9,817 nucleotides of DNA from Nitrospiria bacterium (GCA_919902475.1 CAKKRA010000152.1:1-9817), one strand, 5' to 3'. Shown: positions 1-7,463, counted from the stretch's first letter. Notes: generated from the sequence alone by a model not told the origin. Numbers and translations are program-made.

Positions 1-1
1 T

Positions 2-892
2 TTTGACCCCAAAAAATATAAAGACCCCATACTTGTCTCAGGCACAGACGGTGTCGGCACAAAATTAAAAATCGCCTTTATGATGGATAAGCACGATACA
101 GTTGGCATTGATTTGGTTGCCATGTCTGTTAATGATATTGTTGTTCAGGGCGCAGAGCCGCTCTTTTTCCTTGACTACTTTGCAACAGGCAAACTGCATG
201 TAGAAAAGGCAAGGGATGTAATAAAAGGGGTTTCCGATGGGTGCAGGCAGGCAGGCTGCGCCTTAATCGGCGGCGAGACAGCAGAGATGCCGTCATTTTA
301 TCCAGAAGGTGAATACGATATAGCAGGCTTTGCTGTTGGCGTGGTTGACAGAGAAAGGCTAATTGACGGTTCAAGGATTATTCATGGAGACAAGATTATC
401 GGCCTTGCATCAACAGGCCTTCACAGCAACGGCTATTCTTTGGCAAGAAAGGTCTTTTTTGAGCATTTGGGACTTAAAATAAGTTCTATGATAAATGAAT
501 TCGGCTGCACAGTTGGCGAGGAGCTTTTAAAGCCGACTCGCATATATGTAAAGAGCATCCTTGAACTCATGAAGGACTTTGATATAAAAGGCATAGCGCA
601 TATTACTGGCGGAGGGATTACAGAAAACCTCCCTCGTGTATTGACAGAAGGATGTCAGGCAAAGATAAGGCGGGAAAGCTGGGATGTCCTGCCGGTATTT
701 GAATATATCCGGAAGAACGGCAATATAGATGATGATGAGATGCATCGTGATTTTAATATGGGGATAGGCATGATACTTGTTGTGCCAAATAAAGAGGTTG
801 ATAAAATAAAGGCTAAGGCAGAGAGACTCGGCGAAAAGGTTTATTTGATCGGCGAGATAACAGAAGGAGAAAACAGGGTAGTGTATGTCTAA
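2..892 (+). CDS. purM: Phosphoribosylformylglycinamidine cyclo-ligase (AIR synthetase), 5' partial
   Basis: PurM closes formylglycinamidine ribonucleotide to aminoimidazole ribonucleotide using ATP, a cytoplasmic step of de novo purine synthesis. The reading frame is open from base 2, so the start lies outside the window. The 296 visible residues, against about 345 in full-length PurM, imply that roughly 50 N-terminal residues are missing; the internal ATG at 80 is not the start. Seen in order are the ATP-site motif SGTDGVGTKLKIA (about residues 14-26 of the visible part), AMSVNDIVVQGAEP, the GGETAEMPSFY motif, GEYDIAGFAVGVV, STGLHSNGYSLARKV, HITGGGITENLPRVL and the C-terminal FNMGIGMILVV. 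All are typical of PurM and none is broken. The stop TAA overlaps the purN start (ATGTCTAA), which shows an operon with coupled translation. Identification is essentially certain. Confidence 0.97.
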   Translation, partial: FDPKKYKDPILVSGTDGVGTKLKIAFMMDKHDTVGIDLVAMSVNDIVVQGAEPLFFLDYFATGKLHVEKARDVIKGVSDGCRQAGCALIGGETAEMPSFYPEGEYDIAGFAVGVVDRERLIDGSRIIHGDKIIGLASTGLHSNGYSLARKVFFEHLGLKISSMINEFGCTVGEELLKPTRIYVKSILELMKDFDIKGIAHITGGGITENLPRVLTEGCQAKIRRESWDVLPVFEYIRKNGNIDDDEMHRDFNMGIGMILVVPNKEVDKIKAKAERLGEKVYLIGEITEGENRVVYV

Positions 893-1562
893 AAAAATCA
901 GGTTAGCCGTCTTAATCTCTGGCAGGGGCTCTAATCTACAATCAATAATTGATGTCTCTAAAAAAGGTATGATAGATGCTGAGATTGCAATTGTAATCAG
1001 CGACAAGAAGGATGCATACGGCCTTGTCAGGGCAAAGGAGAATGATATTCCAACACTTTCTCTTAGTCCAAAGGATTATAAAAACAGAGAGGAGTTTGAT
1101 AAAAAGGTTGTAGAAGAATTAAACAAGCATAAGGTTGATCTGGTTCTCCTCGCTGGTTTTATGAGGATTGTTACACCTGCATTAATAGAGCCTTTCAGAG
1201 ACAGGATAATGAATATTCACCCTGCGCTGCTTCCATCATTTCCGGGTTTGGATGCGCAAAAGCAGGCGCTTGAACATGGCGTGAAATTTTCAGGCTGCAC
1301 AGTCCATTTTGTAGAAGAAGGCATGGATGAAGGGCCAATAATAATTCAGGCGGTTGTCCCTGTTATGGATAATGATACTGTTGACACTCTTTCAGAGCTT
1401 ATATTAAAATATGAGCATAAGATATATCCAATAGCTATCCAGCTATTTGCAGAAGGAAGGCTGAAGGTTGAAGGAAGAAAAGTATTGGTTAATAAAGAAG
1501 GCATGAGCAGCGCAATTTATAAATTAGATGATAATAATGTTAAGATAAATCCAATCTTATAA
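885..1562 (+). CDS. purN: Phosphoribosylglycinamide formyltransferase (GAR transformylase)
   Basis: PurN transfers a formyl group from 10-formyltetrahydrofolate to glycinamide ribonucleotide, the third step of IMP synthesis. The 225-residue protein opens with the phosphate-binding loop ISGRGSNLQSII (residues 11-22). It carries LLAGFMRIVTP (88-98), MNIHPALLPSFPG (109-121) and GMDEGPIIIQ (146-155). The catalytic triad is visible as Asn110, His112 and Asp148, matching the Asn-His-Asp set of the E. coli enzyme. The family is usually about 190-215 residues, so this copy has a short extra C-terminal tail (about 201-225) with no recognised motif. The start at 885 overlaps the purM stop by 8 bases. 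A weak AGGG lies 6-7 bases upstream, and the better AAGGAG is too far away (about 15 bases), so translational coupling to purM is likely. All core motifs are intact. Confidence 0.96.
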   Translation: MSKKIRLAVLISGRGSNLQSIIDVSKKGMIDAEIAIVISDKKDAYGLVRAKENDIPTLSLSPKDYKNREEFDKKVVEELNKHKVDLVLLAGFMRIVTPALIEPFRDRIMNIHPALLPSFPGLDAQKQALEHGVKFSGCTVHFVEEGMDEGPIIIQAVVPVMDNDTVDTLSELILKYEHKIYPIAIQLFAEGRLKVEGRKVLVNKEGMSSAIYKLDDNNVKINPIL

Positions 1563-1568
1563 AGGAGG
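1563..1568 (+). promoter_or_regulatory. Shine-Dalgarno site of the TPR gene
   Basis: A perfect AGGAGG sits immediately after the purN stop codon and 9 bases before the ATG at 1578. It fixes that start and suggests that the TPR protein is translated efficiently from the purine transcript. Confidence 0.85.
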
Positions 1569-1577
1569 GCGAATTAA

Positions 1578-2045
1578 ATGGATAATCTTAAGCCGCAGGA
1601 ACTGTTGGGATTAGGAATAAAATTACTTAAGGATGGAAAATACTGGGATGCCTTAAATACTATTAAGGCAGCGATTGAGAAGGGGCGCTATGATATGGAT
1701 AATATGCCGCCAGATTATCTTTCTTATCTTGGGCTTGCTACTGCACTTGCTGAAAAGAGATATAGAGATGCCGCAAACTTTTGTGAAAGGGCGTTGAAAA
1801 AGGAGTTTTATAACCCTGCTTACTATCTAAATCTTGGCAGGGTATACTTTGCAGGAGGACATAGGCGTAAGGCAATTAATGCATTTTACAACGGATTAAA
1901 AATAGACAAAAACCATAAAGGGATAATAGAAGAATTGAATAGAATTGGTGTCAGACGCAGCCCGATAATCTCTTTTCTACCAAGGAAAAATGTTTTAAAT
2001 AAGTTTCTTGGCAATCTGGTTCACAGAGTGGAAGGCAGAGGTTAA
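1578..2045 (+). CDS. Small TPR-repeat protein with a basic C-terminal tail
   Basis: This 155-residue protein has no signal peptide or membrane segment, so it is probably cytoplasmic. Three tetratricopeptide-like helical hairpins can be read: about 7-36 (ELLGLGIKLLKDGKYWDALN), 46-79 (YLSYLGLATALAEKRYRDAA) and 80-113 (AYYLNLGRVYFAGGHRRKAI). Their spacing and G/A/Y positions fit TPRs, which mediate protein-protein contacts. The last 35 or so residues are different: a basic, proline-containing segment (VRRSPIISFLPRKNVLNKFL, 125-144). From memory, similar tails follow TPRs in some deltaproteobacterial proteins, but this could not be checked here. The gene starts 15 bases after purN and so probably shares its transcript, though no link to purine synthesis is evident. 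The partner and function are unknown. Confidence 0.85.
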   Translation: MDNLKPQELLGLGIKLLKDGKYWDALNTIKAAIEKGRYDMDNMPPDYLSYLGLATALAEKRYRDAANFCERALKKEFYNPAYYLNLGRVYFAGGHRRKAINAFYNGLKIDKNHKGIIEELNRIGVRRSPIISFLPRKNVLNKFLGNLVHRVEGRG

Positions 2046-2046
2046 A

Positions 2047-2179
2047 GCTTAAGAGCTTGTTGAAAAACTCAACAATCTCTGATTACACAGATAAAAGCTC
2101 CTTGAAATATCTGTGTAATCATTTTTACTAATCTGTGTAATCAAGGCTGTTGATGACTTTTTCAACAGCCTGTTAGAGC
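2047..2179 (+). repeat. Nested inverted-repeat element, MITE-like, non-coding
   Basis: This short intergenic stretch is almost entirely inverted repeats. The left end (2047-2092), compared with the reverse complement of the right end (2131-2179), gives an imperfect terminal inverted repeat of about 46-49 bases. It includes 13 of 14 matches in TGTTGAAAAA[C/G]TCA and a perfect match in TGATTACACAGAT. Inside are three hairpins. The first is 2052-2063 with 2069-2080 (12 pairs, one mismatch), the second 2081-2093 with 2108-2120 (13 pairs, perfect), and the third 2144-2153 with 2162-2171 (10 pairs, perfect). The 12-mer ATCTGTGTAATC also recurs directly at 2109-2120 and 2131-2142. No open frame of note is present and no target-site duplication is obvious. 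It could be a MITE, a degraded insertion-sequence remnant or a dispersed structured repeat. The strand is arbitrary. Confidence 0.7.
2081..2126 (+). terminator. Possible intrinsic terminator of the purM-purN-TPR transcript
   Basis: A perfect 13-pair stem (2081-2093 with 2108-2120) and 14-base loop is followed by a run of five T residues (2122-2126). The geometry fits a rho-independent terminator. However, the stem is AT-rich (5 GC pairs) and is part of the larger repeat element, so termination may be incidental or weak. Confidence 0.4.
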
Positions 2180-2185
2180 AATATT

Positions 2186-3256
2186 ATGTATAAAATAATA
2201 GAAAAGATAAAGGGTGAAAAGGATAAGACCTTTACATTGAAAGGCATTGTGCATGAGATTGGAAGGGCGTCTTCCTGCGATATAAGCCTTGCTGATAATA
2301 ATAAGGCGTCAAGGATACACGCCCGGCTTGAAAAGGACAGCGAAGGCTGGTGGATTGTTGACTTAAACAGCACAAACGGGACATTTGTAAATAAGGAAAA
2401 GATTAAATCAAAGAAATTAGAGACAGGTGATGAGATAACCATTGGTGACTCCCACCTTCAATTCTTAATTGATAAAGAAGATGAAATCAGAGATAGCGAT
2501 ACCTCTACAGAATTTGAACAGCCGAGATTAAATGTTAAGATTCATGATGAGATTGAAAACAAAAAATGGACACAGCATCTCTTTATCTACATCTGTGCTA
2601 TTTTGATATTATCAGTGTCTCTCTGGCTTTTCTATTCATTATATATAGGCAAAATGAACAAGATACACAGAACAGCAGATATGATAAACACTGAGATACA
2701 GAAGATGGAGCTTATATACGGCGATATTGAAATCTCAAAAAAGATTATTTTTAATCTTGATTTAATAAAGGATAATATGCCTGCAATAATAGATTTTTTA
2801 ACAAGGGTTCAGGATAATCCACGCATCTCTGATGCTATTAAAAAGGATGCGCCTGACCTGACGCTTATATCAGTTAAAAAGGGTTTAGATGAAATAATTG
2901 AGCTCAGTGAGCAGATAACTTCTTATAAAAAGAGCCTGCAGCAGGCTATAGATGCAACAGAATCCTTTAAAAAGACGCAGGATAGAGGGACTTATAAAGC
3001 GCTTGTCAAAGAATATGCCTTTACAATAAATGAGATGGACAGACTAAATGATTTGTTTTTAAGGCATACTGAAGAATTATCGCGATTAAATGCATTGCTG
3101 ATTTCATTTGATAAGGCATCTTCAAAACTTGTCCCGTCATTGAGCAAGAATACAGGAATTATTCTTGATGCCTCAAATAAAATAAAGGATGACCTTTTGA
3201 GGCTGACTAATAATATGAAGATTGAAAAGGCATTTTTGTTAAGTGTAAAGGGGTAG
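2186..3256 (+). CDS. FHA-domain protein with single membrane anchor and helical C-terminal region
   Basis: This 356-residue protein has three parts. An N-terminal forkhead-associated domain (about 14-96) contains the phosphothreonine-pocket residues: Gly26-Arg27, Ser30, the SRIHA motif (42-46) and the NSTNGT loop (61-66). FHA domains bind phosphothreonine peptides. A linker leads to one strongly hydrophobic helix (about 131-154). Residues 155-356 are charged and helix-rich with heptad-like leucine/isoleucine spacing, consistent with a coiled-coil or helical-bundle domain. With the FHA domain in the cytoplasm, the C-terminal part would be outside the membrane; this topology is inferred. The ATG at 2186 lies 7 bases after the repeat element and has only a weak ribosome site. 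No Ser/Thr kinase is encoded in the window, so its partner is unknown. It may also be transcribed with the TPR gene by read-through. Confidence 0.85.
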   Translation: MYKIIEKIKGEKDKTFTLKGIVHEIGRASSCDISLADNNKASRIHARLEKDSEGWWIVDLNSTNGTFVNKEKIKSKKLETGDEITIGDSHLQFLIDKEDEIRDSDTSTEFEQPRLNVKIHDEIENKKWTQHLFIYICAILILSVSLWLFYSLYIGKMNKIHRTADMINTEIQKMELIYGDIEISKKIIFNLDLIKDNMPAIIDFLTRVQDNPRISDAIKKDAPDLTLISVKKGLDEIIELSEQITSYKKSLQQAIDATESFKKTQDRGTYKALVKEYAFTINEMDRLNDLFLRHTEELSRLNALLISFDKASSKLVPSLSKNTGIILDASNKIKDDLLRLTNNMKIEKAFLLSVKG

Positions 3257-3337
3257 TAAAAAGACAGGTTTATTTTCCTTCCGCGCCTTATAAAGCGCTT
3301 CATAATATTCCATCCATGGCAATTCTTTCCTATTGTC

Positions 3338-3365
3338 TTGACATAATAGGTTTTTTTGATAAAAT
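3338..3365 (+). promoter_or_regulatory. Sigma70-type promoter for the histidine kinase gene
   Basis: A consensus -35 box TTGACA (3338-3343) is followed after 16 bases by TAAAAT (3360-3365), which matches 5 of 6 bases of the -10 consensus. Transcription would begin near 3372, leaving a leader of about 75 bases before the ATG at 3447. The leader is AT-rich with no clear structured RNA. A weak GCGC hairpin at 3283-3298 lies between the FHA stop and this promoter, but no T-run follows it. Confidence 0.6.
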
Positions 3366-3446
3366 TAATACTTGAAAAGAATAGATTTTTAGTAATTATT
3401 ATATTTATAGAGGGCTATTATTAAAGATAGAAATAAAACAAATGAG

Positions 3447-4979
3447 ATGGAGCGCATGCAGATAGAGGAAAAGCACGCACTTTTGAGCGCCGCTGTTGAG
3501 CAGTCATCAGAGTGTGTTGTAATCACTGACCTTGAAGGAAACATTGTTTATGTCAATCCTGCCTTTGAAAGAAATACAGGTTATCCAGCAGCAGAGGCGA
3601 TTGGTAAGAAACCGAGTATCCTCAAAAGCGAAAAACATAGTTCAGAATATTACAGTAAACTTTGGTTTGCGCTTAAAAGCGCAGGCTCATGGTCAGGCAT
3701 TCTTATCAATAAACGCAAGGACGGGTCGCTATTTGAAGAAGAAACGAGCATCTCAACAGTATCTGATTCTAAAGGCAGGCCGGCATATTATGTTGCAGTA
3801 AAGAGGGATGTAACAAATGAAAGGCGGCTTGAGGAGCAGTTAAGGCATGTGCAGAAGATGGAGGCAATCGGCCAGCTAACAGGAGGGATTGCGCATGATT
3901 TTAATAACTTTCTTACTGCAATATTAGGCTTTAGCAGCCTGCTGCAGATGAAGTTTGAGAATGATAATGATGTCCAGTCAAACTCTTATCTCATGAATAT
4001 AATTTCAGCAGGAGAAAAGGCAGCTAATATGACTAACAGTCTTCTATCATTCAGCAGGAAAAGGATAATCAATATAAGGCCTGCGCTCCTTAATGATATT
4101 ATAAAGGGCATGGAAAAGCTTCTGCAAAGGGTTATTACAGAAAATGTTGAGTTTAAGACAGCGCTTACAGATAAGGGGACAATAATAATGGCTGATACCG
4201 GCCAGATAGAGCAGGTTCTTCTGAATCTTGTGGCAAATGCAAGGGATGCAATGCCAAAGGGAGGGACTGTATTTATAAAAACAGAGGTTGTGAATGTTGA
4301 CGAGGTATTTGTAAGGTCACACGGATATGGAAAACCCGGCGACTATGTCCTCTTATCTGTTTCAGACACAGGCATTGGTATGGATGAGATGACTAAGGAG
4401 AGGATATTTGAACCCTTCTTTACAACAAAGGAGGTCGGCAAGGGCACAGGGCTTGGGCTTTCTATTGTATATGGAATTGTCAAACAGCATAACGGCTATA
4501 TAGACGTCAACAGCGAATTGGGAAAAGGAACAACATTTAATATATATTTTCCGATAATTGAATCAACCCTTGAATCTACTGAAACAAAAAAGAAGGCTGT
4601 TCATACAGGCGGGACAGAGACAATACTCCTCGCAGAAGATGAGATTGAGGTCAGAAGGCTTGTAAAAACAGTTCTTGAAGAGTTTGGTTATAAGGTTATA
4701 GAGGCTGCTGACGGCGAGGATGCAGTGGATAGATTTATGGAAAACAAGGATGAGATAAACCTGATACTCCTTGATGTAATAATGCCCAAGAAGAACGGCA
4801 GAGAGGCTTATAATAAGATAAAAAATATAAGCCCTGATGTTAAAGCCATATTTATTAGCGGGTATACTGAGGATATTATAAAGAGAGAAGACATATTTGA
4901 AATGGGATTAAACTTTATTGCCAAACCTGTTTCACCTTCAGACCTTTTAGAAAAGATAAGACAGGTGCTGGATAAATGA
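3447..4979 (+). CDS. Soluble hybrid sensor histidine kinase (PAS - HisKA - HATPase - receiver)
   Basis: This 510-residue two-component protein has no membrane segment and is predicted to be cytoplasmic. A PAS domain spans about 11-125 (ECVVITDLEGNIVYVNPAFE, then VAVKRDVTNERRLEEQ). The HisKA dimerisation helix holds the phospho-accepting His150 in GGIAHDFNN. The ATPase domain has the N box with Asn260/Asn264 (LLNLVANARDAM), the DTGIGM box (307-312), the FEPFFTTK loop and the GKGTGLGL box (331-338). A C-terminal receiver (about 391-508) has Glu397/Asp398, the phospho-acceptor Asp443 (LLDVIMP), Ser471 and Lys493. All catalytic residues are present. The domain order is common in orphan hybrid kinases, and no DNA-binding output is attached. 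The ATG at 3447 has no good ribosome site; an AGAGGG lies at 3409-3414, much too far upstream, and the frame is open only from 3411. The stimulus is unknown. Confidence 0.93.
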   Translation: MERMQIEEKHALLSAAVEQSSECVVITDLEGNIVYVNPAFERNTGYPAAEAIGKKPSILKSEKHSSEYYSKLWFALKSAGSWSGILINKRKDGSLFEEETSISTVSDSKGRPAYYVAVKRDVTNERRLEEQLRHVQKMEAIGQLTGGIAHDFNNFLTAILGFSSLLQMKFENDNDVQSNSYLMNIISAGEKAANMTNSLLSFSRKRIINIRPALLNDIIKGMEKLLQRVITENVEFKTALTDKGTIIMADTGQIEQVLLNLVANARDAMPKGGTVFIKTEVVNVDEVFVRSHGYGKPGDYVLLSVSDTGIGMDEMTKERIFEPFFTTKEVGKGTGLGLSIVYGIVKQHNGYIDVNSELGKGTTFNIYFPIIESTLESTETKKKAVHTGGTETILLAEDEIEVRRLVKTVLEEFGYKVIEAADGEDAVDRFMENKDEINLILLDVIMPKKNGREAYNKIKNISPDVKAIFISGYTEDIIKREDIFEMGLNFIAKPVSPSDLLEKIRQVLDK

Positions 4980-5016
4980 AATCACCTCTGGGGTTGCAAC
5001 TTATTAAGGGAATAAT

Positions 5017-7413
5017 ATGAAAATATCTGCAAGGCTGCTGCTTGGATTTATGGCTGTTATTTTTGTTGTAATTGTTTTTAGCATTATTGTATTCCTATCT
5101 GTCAGGGAGCTTACCTCTTATATTGGAAGATTAAATGAGCTGGCCCAGCATCAGGCAATGGCAGGTAATCTGCGGTTCAATGTTACCTTGATGGCAATGC
5201 CTGCCTATGATTATGTTATTACAGGAAAGAGAGAGGAACACATTGGGGATTTTAGAAATCAGGCATCTATTGTAGAGGAAAAGCTCCGTGATATTGAGGC
5301 AGCAGACCTTACTCCCGAAGAGAGAAAGATTGTAAGGGAGATAAAATTTGACTATGAAGATATAAAGAGGCTTACACTGGCTATGTTCAATATCGCCTCG
5401 CCAATTGGAAAGCCGCAGGCAATGAGGCTTATGGAGGAGATGGACTACAAATATGTTCACCCTGCCTCTGAAAAGACCACAAGATTATTTGATATTATAA
5501 AGGAGAAAAGGGAAAGTGTACAAGCAGCGGCTAAGAAGGCAGAAAAGAGGGTAATGATTGTTTTTACCGCGGGCGTTCTCATTACCTTTCTTATCTCTTC
5601 TGTTATTGCATTTGTTATTGCCCGCTCCATATCACGCCCCCTTGGGGAGATGGCGGCATTATCACAAAAGATTGCACAGGGCGATTTAGATGTGGCGATT
5701 GAAACTAAGAGGATGGATGAGATAGGCATCTTGGCAGGCGCCTTTAATAATATGGCTGTAAATCTCAAGAACAGCCAGATGGAGCAGAGGAGGCTTTTTG
5801 AAGAGGAGCAGAAAAAGGTCAGGCAGATGGCAATACTTCATGAGGCAGTTGCAGCAATAGCCTCTCAACTGTCATTAGAGCCTCTGCTTGAGGAGCTGAG
5901 CCTGCTCTCTGCATTGCTGGTAAAGGCTGAACTCTCTGCCTTAGTAATCCTTCATCCAGAGACAGGGGCAATCCAATATTTCAAGGCAAATATCCCGCCT
6001 GACGACTTTCCTGTAAAGACAATGCCAAAGGGGCTGGGGCTGCTCGGCGCGGTCCTGCAGGGCGGCGCGCCGATTCGCCTTGCTGATGCATCTTCTGATT
6101 CCCGTTTTAAGGGTCTGCCTTCAGGCCATCCCTTTATCAATGGTTTCTTAGGCATCCCTATTATGCTGAAAAACAAGGTGATTGGCGCCATCTTTGCAGC
6201 TAATAAGAATGATAATGGACAATTTACAGAGGAGGATGAAAGCCTTCTCTTTATGCTCGCGCTCCAATCTGCAAAGGCTGTTGAAAATGCACGGCTCTAT
6301 ACTAAGACAGCAGAGCTTGCAACCACAGACAGCCTTACAGGCCTTTTAAACAGAAGGGCATTTATGGAGAGGCTCACAGAGGAGTCTGCCCGCTCCAGCC
6401 GTTATGAACACTATTTCTCCTTTCTCTTAATAGACATTGACCACTTTAAGCGGGTTAATGACACCTATGGCCATCCTGCAGGCGATGCGGTTCTAAAGTT
6501 ATTTGCGCAAGTCCTCAAAATGCAGATTCGCACTGTGGATATAGCGGGAAGATACGGGGGAGAGGAGTTTGCTATTATCCTCCCTGAAACCAACGCCTCT
6601 GGGGCCAAGCTGGTGGGCGAAAGGATAAGAAGCCTAATTTCAAAGATGCCATTTCCGCTTCCAAACGGTAGTAAGATAGGGCTTACTGTAAGCATGGGCA
6701 TTGCCTGTTTTCCGAGCTGCGCTGATAATATTGAGCAGTTAATTGAAAGGGCTGATGCTGCGCTCTATTCAGCAAAGAATGCAGGAAGAAATCTGGTCTA
6801 TCTATACCGTGAAACCCTGATAGCGCAGATGGAAAATAACTCTGACCAGATTGCTCCGCTCTTAAATCAGGATATAGGGAATATTGAGGCTGTTATAAGC
6901 GCAATAGATGTAAAGGCCTCATTCTTTCGTGAGCATACGGAAAAGGTAAGGGAGTATTCAATGCTTCTATCCAAAGCCCTCGGCCTTCAAGACAAAGAAA
7001 GGGATAATCTGCGGCTTGCAAGCCTGCTGCATGATATAGGTTTTATTGCAGCCCCAGCCGCCATTTTGAAAAAGGCCGGTGATCTAACAGATGAGGAGGA
7101 GGCTATAATGAAGCGGCATCCTGCAAGAGGCGCTGAGATTATAAAAAAAGTTGCTGCGCTTGCGCATCTTGCGCCGATTATCTATTCCCACCATGAAAGG
7201 CATGACGGCACAGGCTATCCTGACGGGCTAAAGGGCGAGGATATCCCTTACCTGTCGCGCGTCCTTGCTGTGGCAGATGCCTTTGTCTCTATGACATCAG
7301 GCCTGCCATGGCACAATGTCCTGTCAAAGGATGATGCAATAAAGAGTCTCAAGGCATCAGCAGGCTCGCAGTTTGAGTCAAAGATTGTTGATGCCTTCTG
7401 CAGGATTATTTAA
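5017..7413 (+). CDS. Membrane sensor with HAMP, GAF, GGDEF and HD-GYP domains (c-di-GMP turnover)
   Basis: This 798-residue protein begins with a membrane helix (about 7-28). An extracytoplasmic helical sensor region (about 30-175) and a second membrane helix (about 179-202) follow. Then come HAMP (about 203-255), GAF (about 275-428), GGDEF (about 432-598) and HD-GYP (about 620-798). The GGDEF domain looks active as a diguanylate cyclase: DSLTGLLNRR, DIDHFK (473-478), NDTYGHPAGD and GGEEF (514-518). It also has the inhibitory-site RxxD (Arg505-Asp508) five residues before the signature. The HD-GYP domain keeps probable metal ligands His640, His672-Asp673, His701, His725-His726 and Asp754, plus the DGTGYPDGLKG motif. 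Several usually conserved positions differ, such as HDIGF in place of HDIGK. AAGGG at 5006-5010 is 6 bases before the ATG and supports this start. It lies 37 bases after the hybrid kinase, so a shared transcript is likely. Confidence 0.93.
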   Translation: MKISARLLLGFMAVIFVVIVFSIIVFLSVRELTSYIGRLNELAQHQAMAGNLRFNVTLMAMPAYDYVITGKREEHIGDFRNQASIVEEKLRDIEAADLTPEERKIVREIKFDYEDIKRLTLAMFNIASPIGKPQAMRLMEEMDYKYVHPASEKTTRLFDIIKEKRESVQAAAKKAEKRVMIVFTAGVLITFLISSVIAFVIARSISRPLGEMAALSQKIAQGDLDVAIETKRMDEIGILAGAFNNMAVNLKNSQMEQRRLFEEEQKKVRQMAILHEAVAAIASQLSLEPLLEELSLLSALLVKAELSALVILHPETGAIQYFKANIPPDDFPVKTMPKGLGLLGAVLQGGAPIRLADASSDSRFKGLPSGHPFINGFLGIPIMLKNKVIGAIFAANKNDNGQFTEEDESLLFMLALQSAKAVENARLYTKTAELATTDSLTGLLNRRAFMERLTEESARSSRYEHYFSFLLIDIDHFKRVNDTYGHPAGDAVLKLFAQVLKMQIRTVDIAGRYGGEEFAIILPETNASGAKLVGERIRSLISKMPFPLPNGSKIGLTVSMGIACFPSCADNIEQLIERADAALYSAKNAGRNLVYLYRETLIAQMENNSDQIAPLLNQDIGNIEAVISAIDVKASFFREHTEKVREYSMLLSKALGLQDKERDNLRLASLLHDIGFIAAPAAILKKAGDLTDEEEAIMKRHPARGAEIIKKVAALAHLAPIIYSHHERHDGTGYPDGLKGEDIPYLSRVLAVADAFVSMTSGLPWHNVLSKDDAIKSLKASAGSQFESKIVDAFCRII

Positions 7414-7419
7414 ATTCCA

Positions 7420-7448
7420 TTGTTTTTTATTTTAAAAAGTAGTAAAAT
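7420..7448 (+). promoter_or_regulatory. Probable promoter of the tRNA-Ala gene
   Basis: TTGTTT (7420-7425) and TAAAAT (7443-7448) are separated by 17 bases and would start transcription near 7455, just before the mature tRNA. A 12-base palindrome AATTTTAAAATT (7446-7457) overlaps the -10 box. The surroundings are AT-rich, so chance matches are possible. Confidence 0.4.
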
Positions 7449-7463
7449 TTTAAAATTACCAGT

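Noticed and set aside
80..82. ATG at 80 as the purM start
   Set aside because: Conserved ATP-binding residues (GTDGVGTKLKIA) are encoded just upstream in the same frame, so the gene continues beyond the window edge.
527..1006. Minus-strand open frame of 159 codons
   Set aside because: It is antisense to the well-supported purM and purN genes, spans their junction, and its translation has no recognisable domain.
2102..2131. Possible promoter for the FHA gene (TTGAAA then TACTAA)
   Set aside because: The -10 match is only about 3 of 6 and the region is constrained by inverted repeats, so the match is not convincing.
2109..2142. CRISPR-like repeat pair ATCTGTGTAATC
   Set aside because: There are only two direct copies 22 bases apart, plus one inverted copy; no array or cas gene is present. 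It fits the palindromic element better.
3283..3298. GCGC...GCGC hairpin after the FHA gene as a terminator
   Set aside because: The stem has only four uninterrupted pairs plus two inner ones, and no T-run follows.
3532..3801. Plus-strand open frame of 89 codons inside the kinase PAS region
   Set aside because: It is a shifted frame within a kinase whose domains are continuous in the main frame, with no sign of a programmed frameshift.
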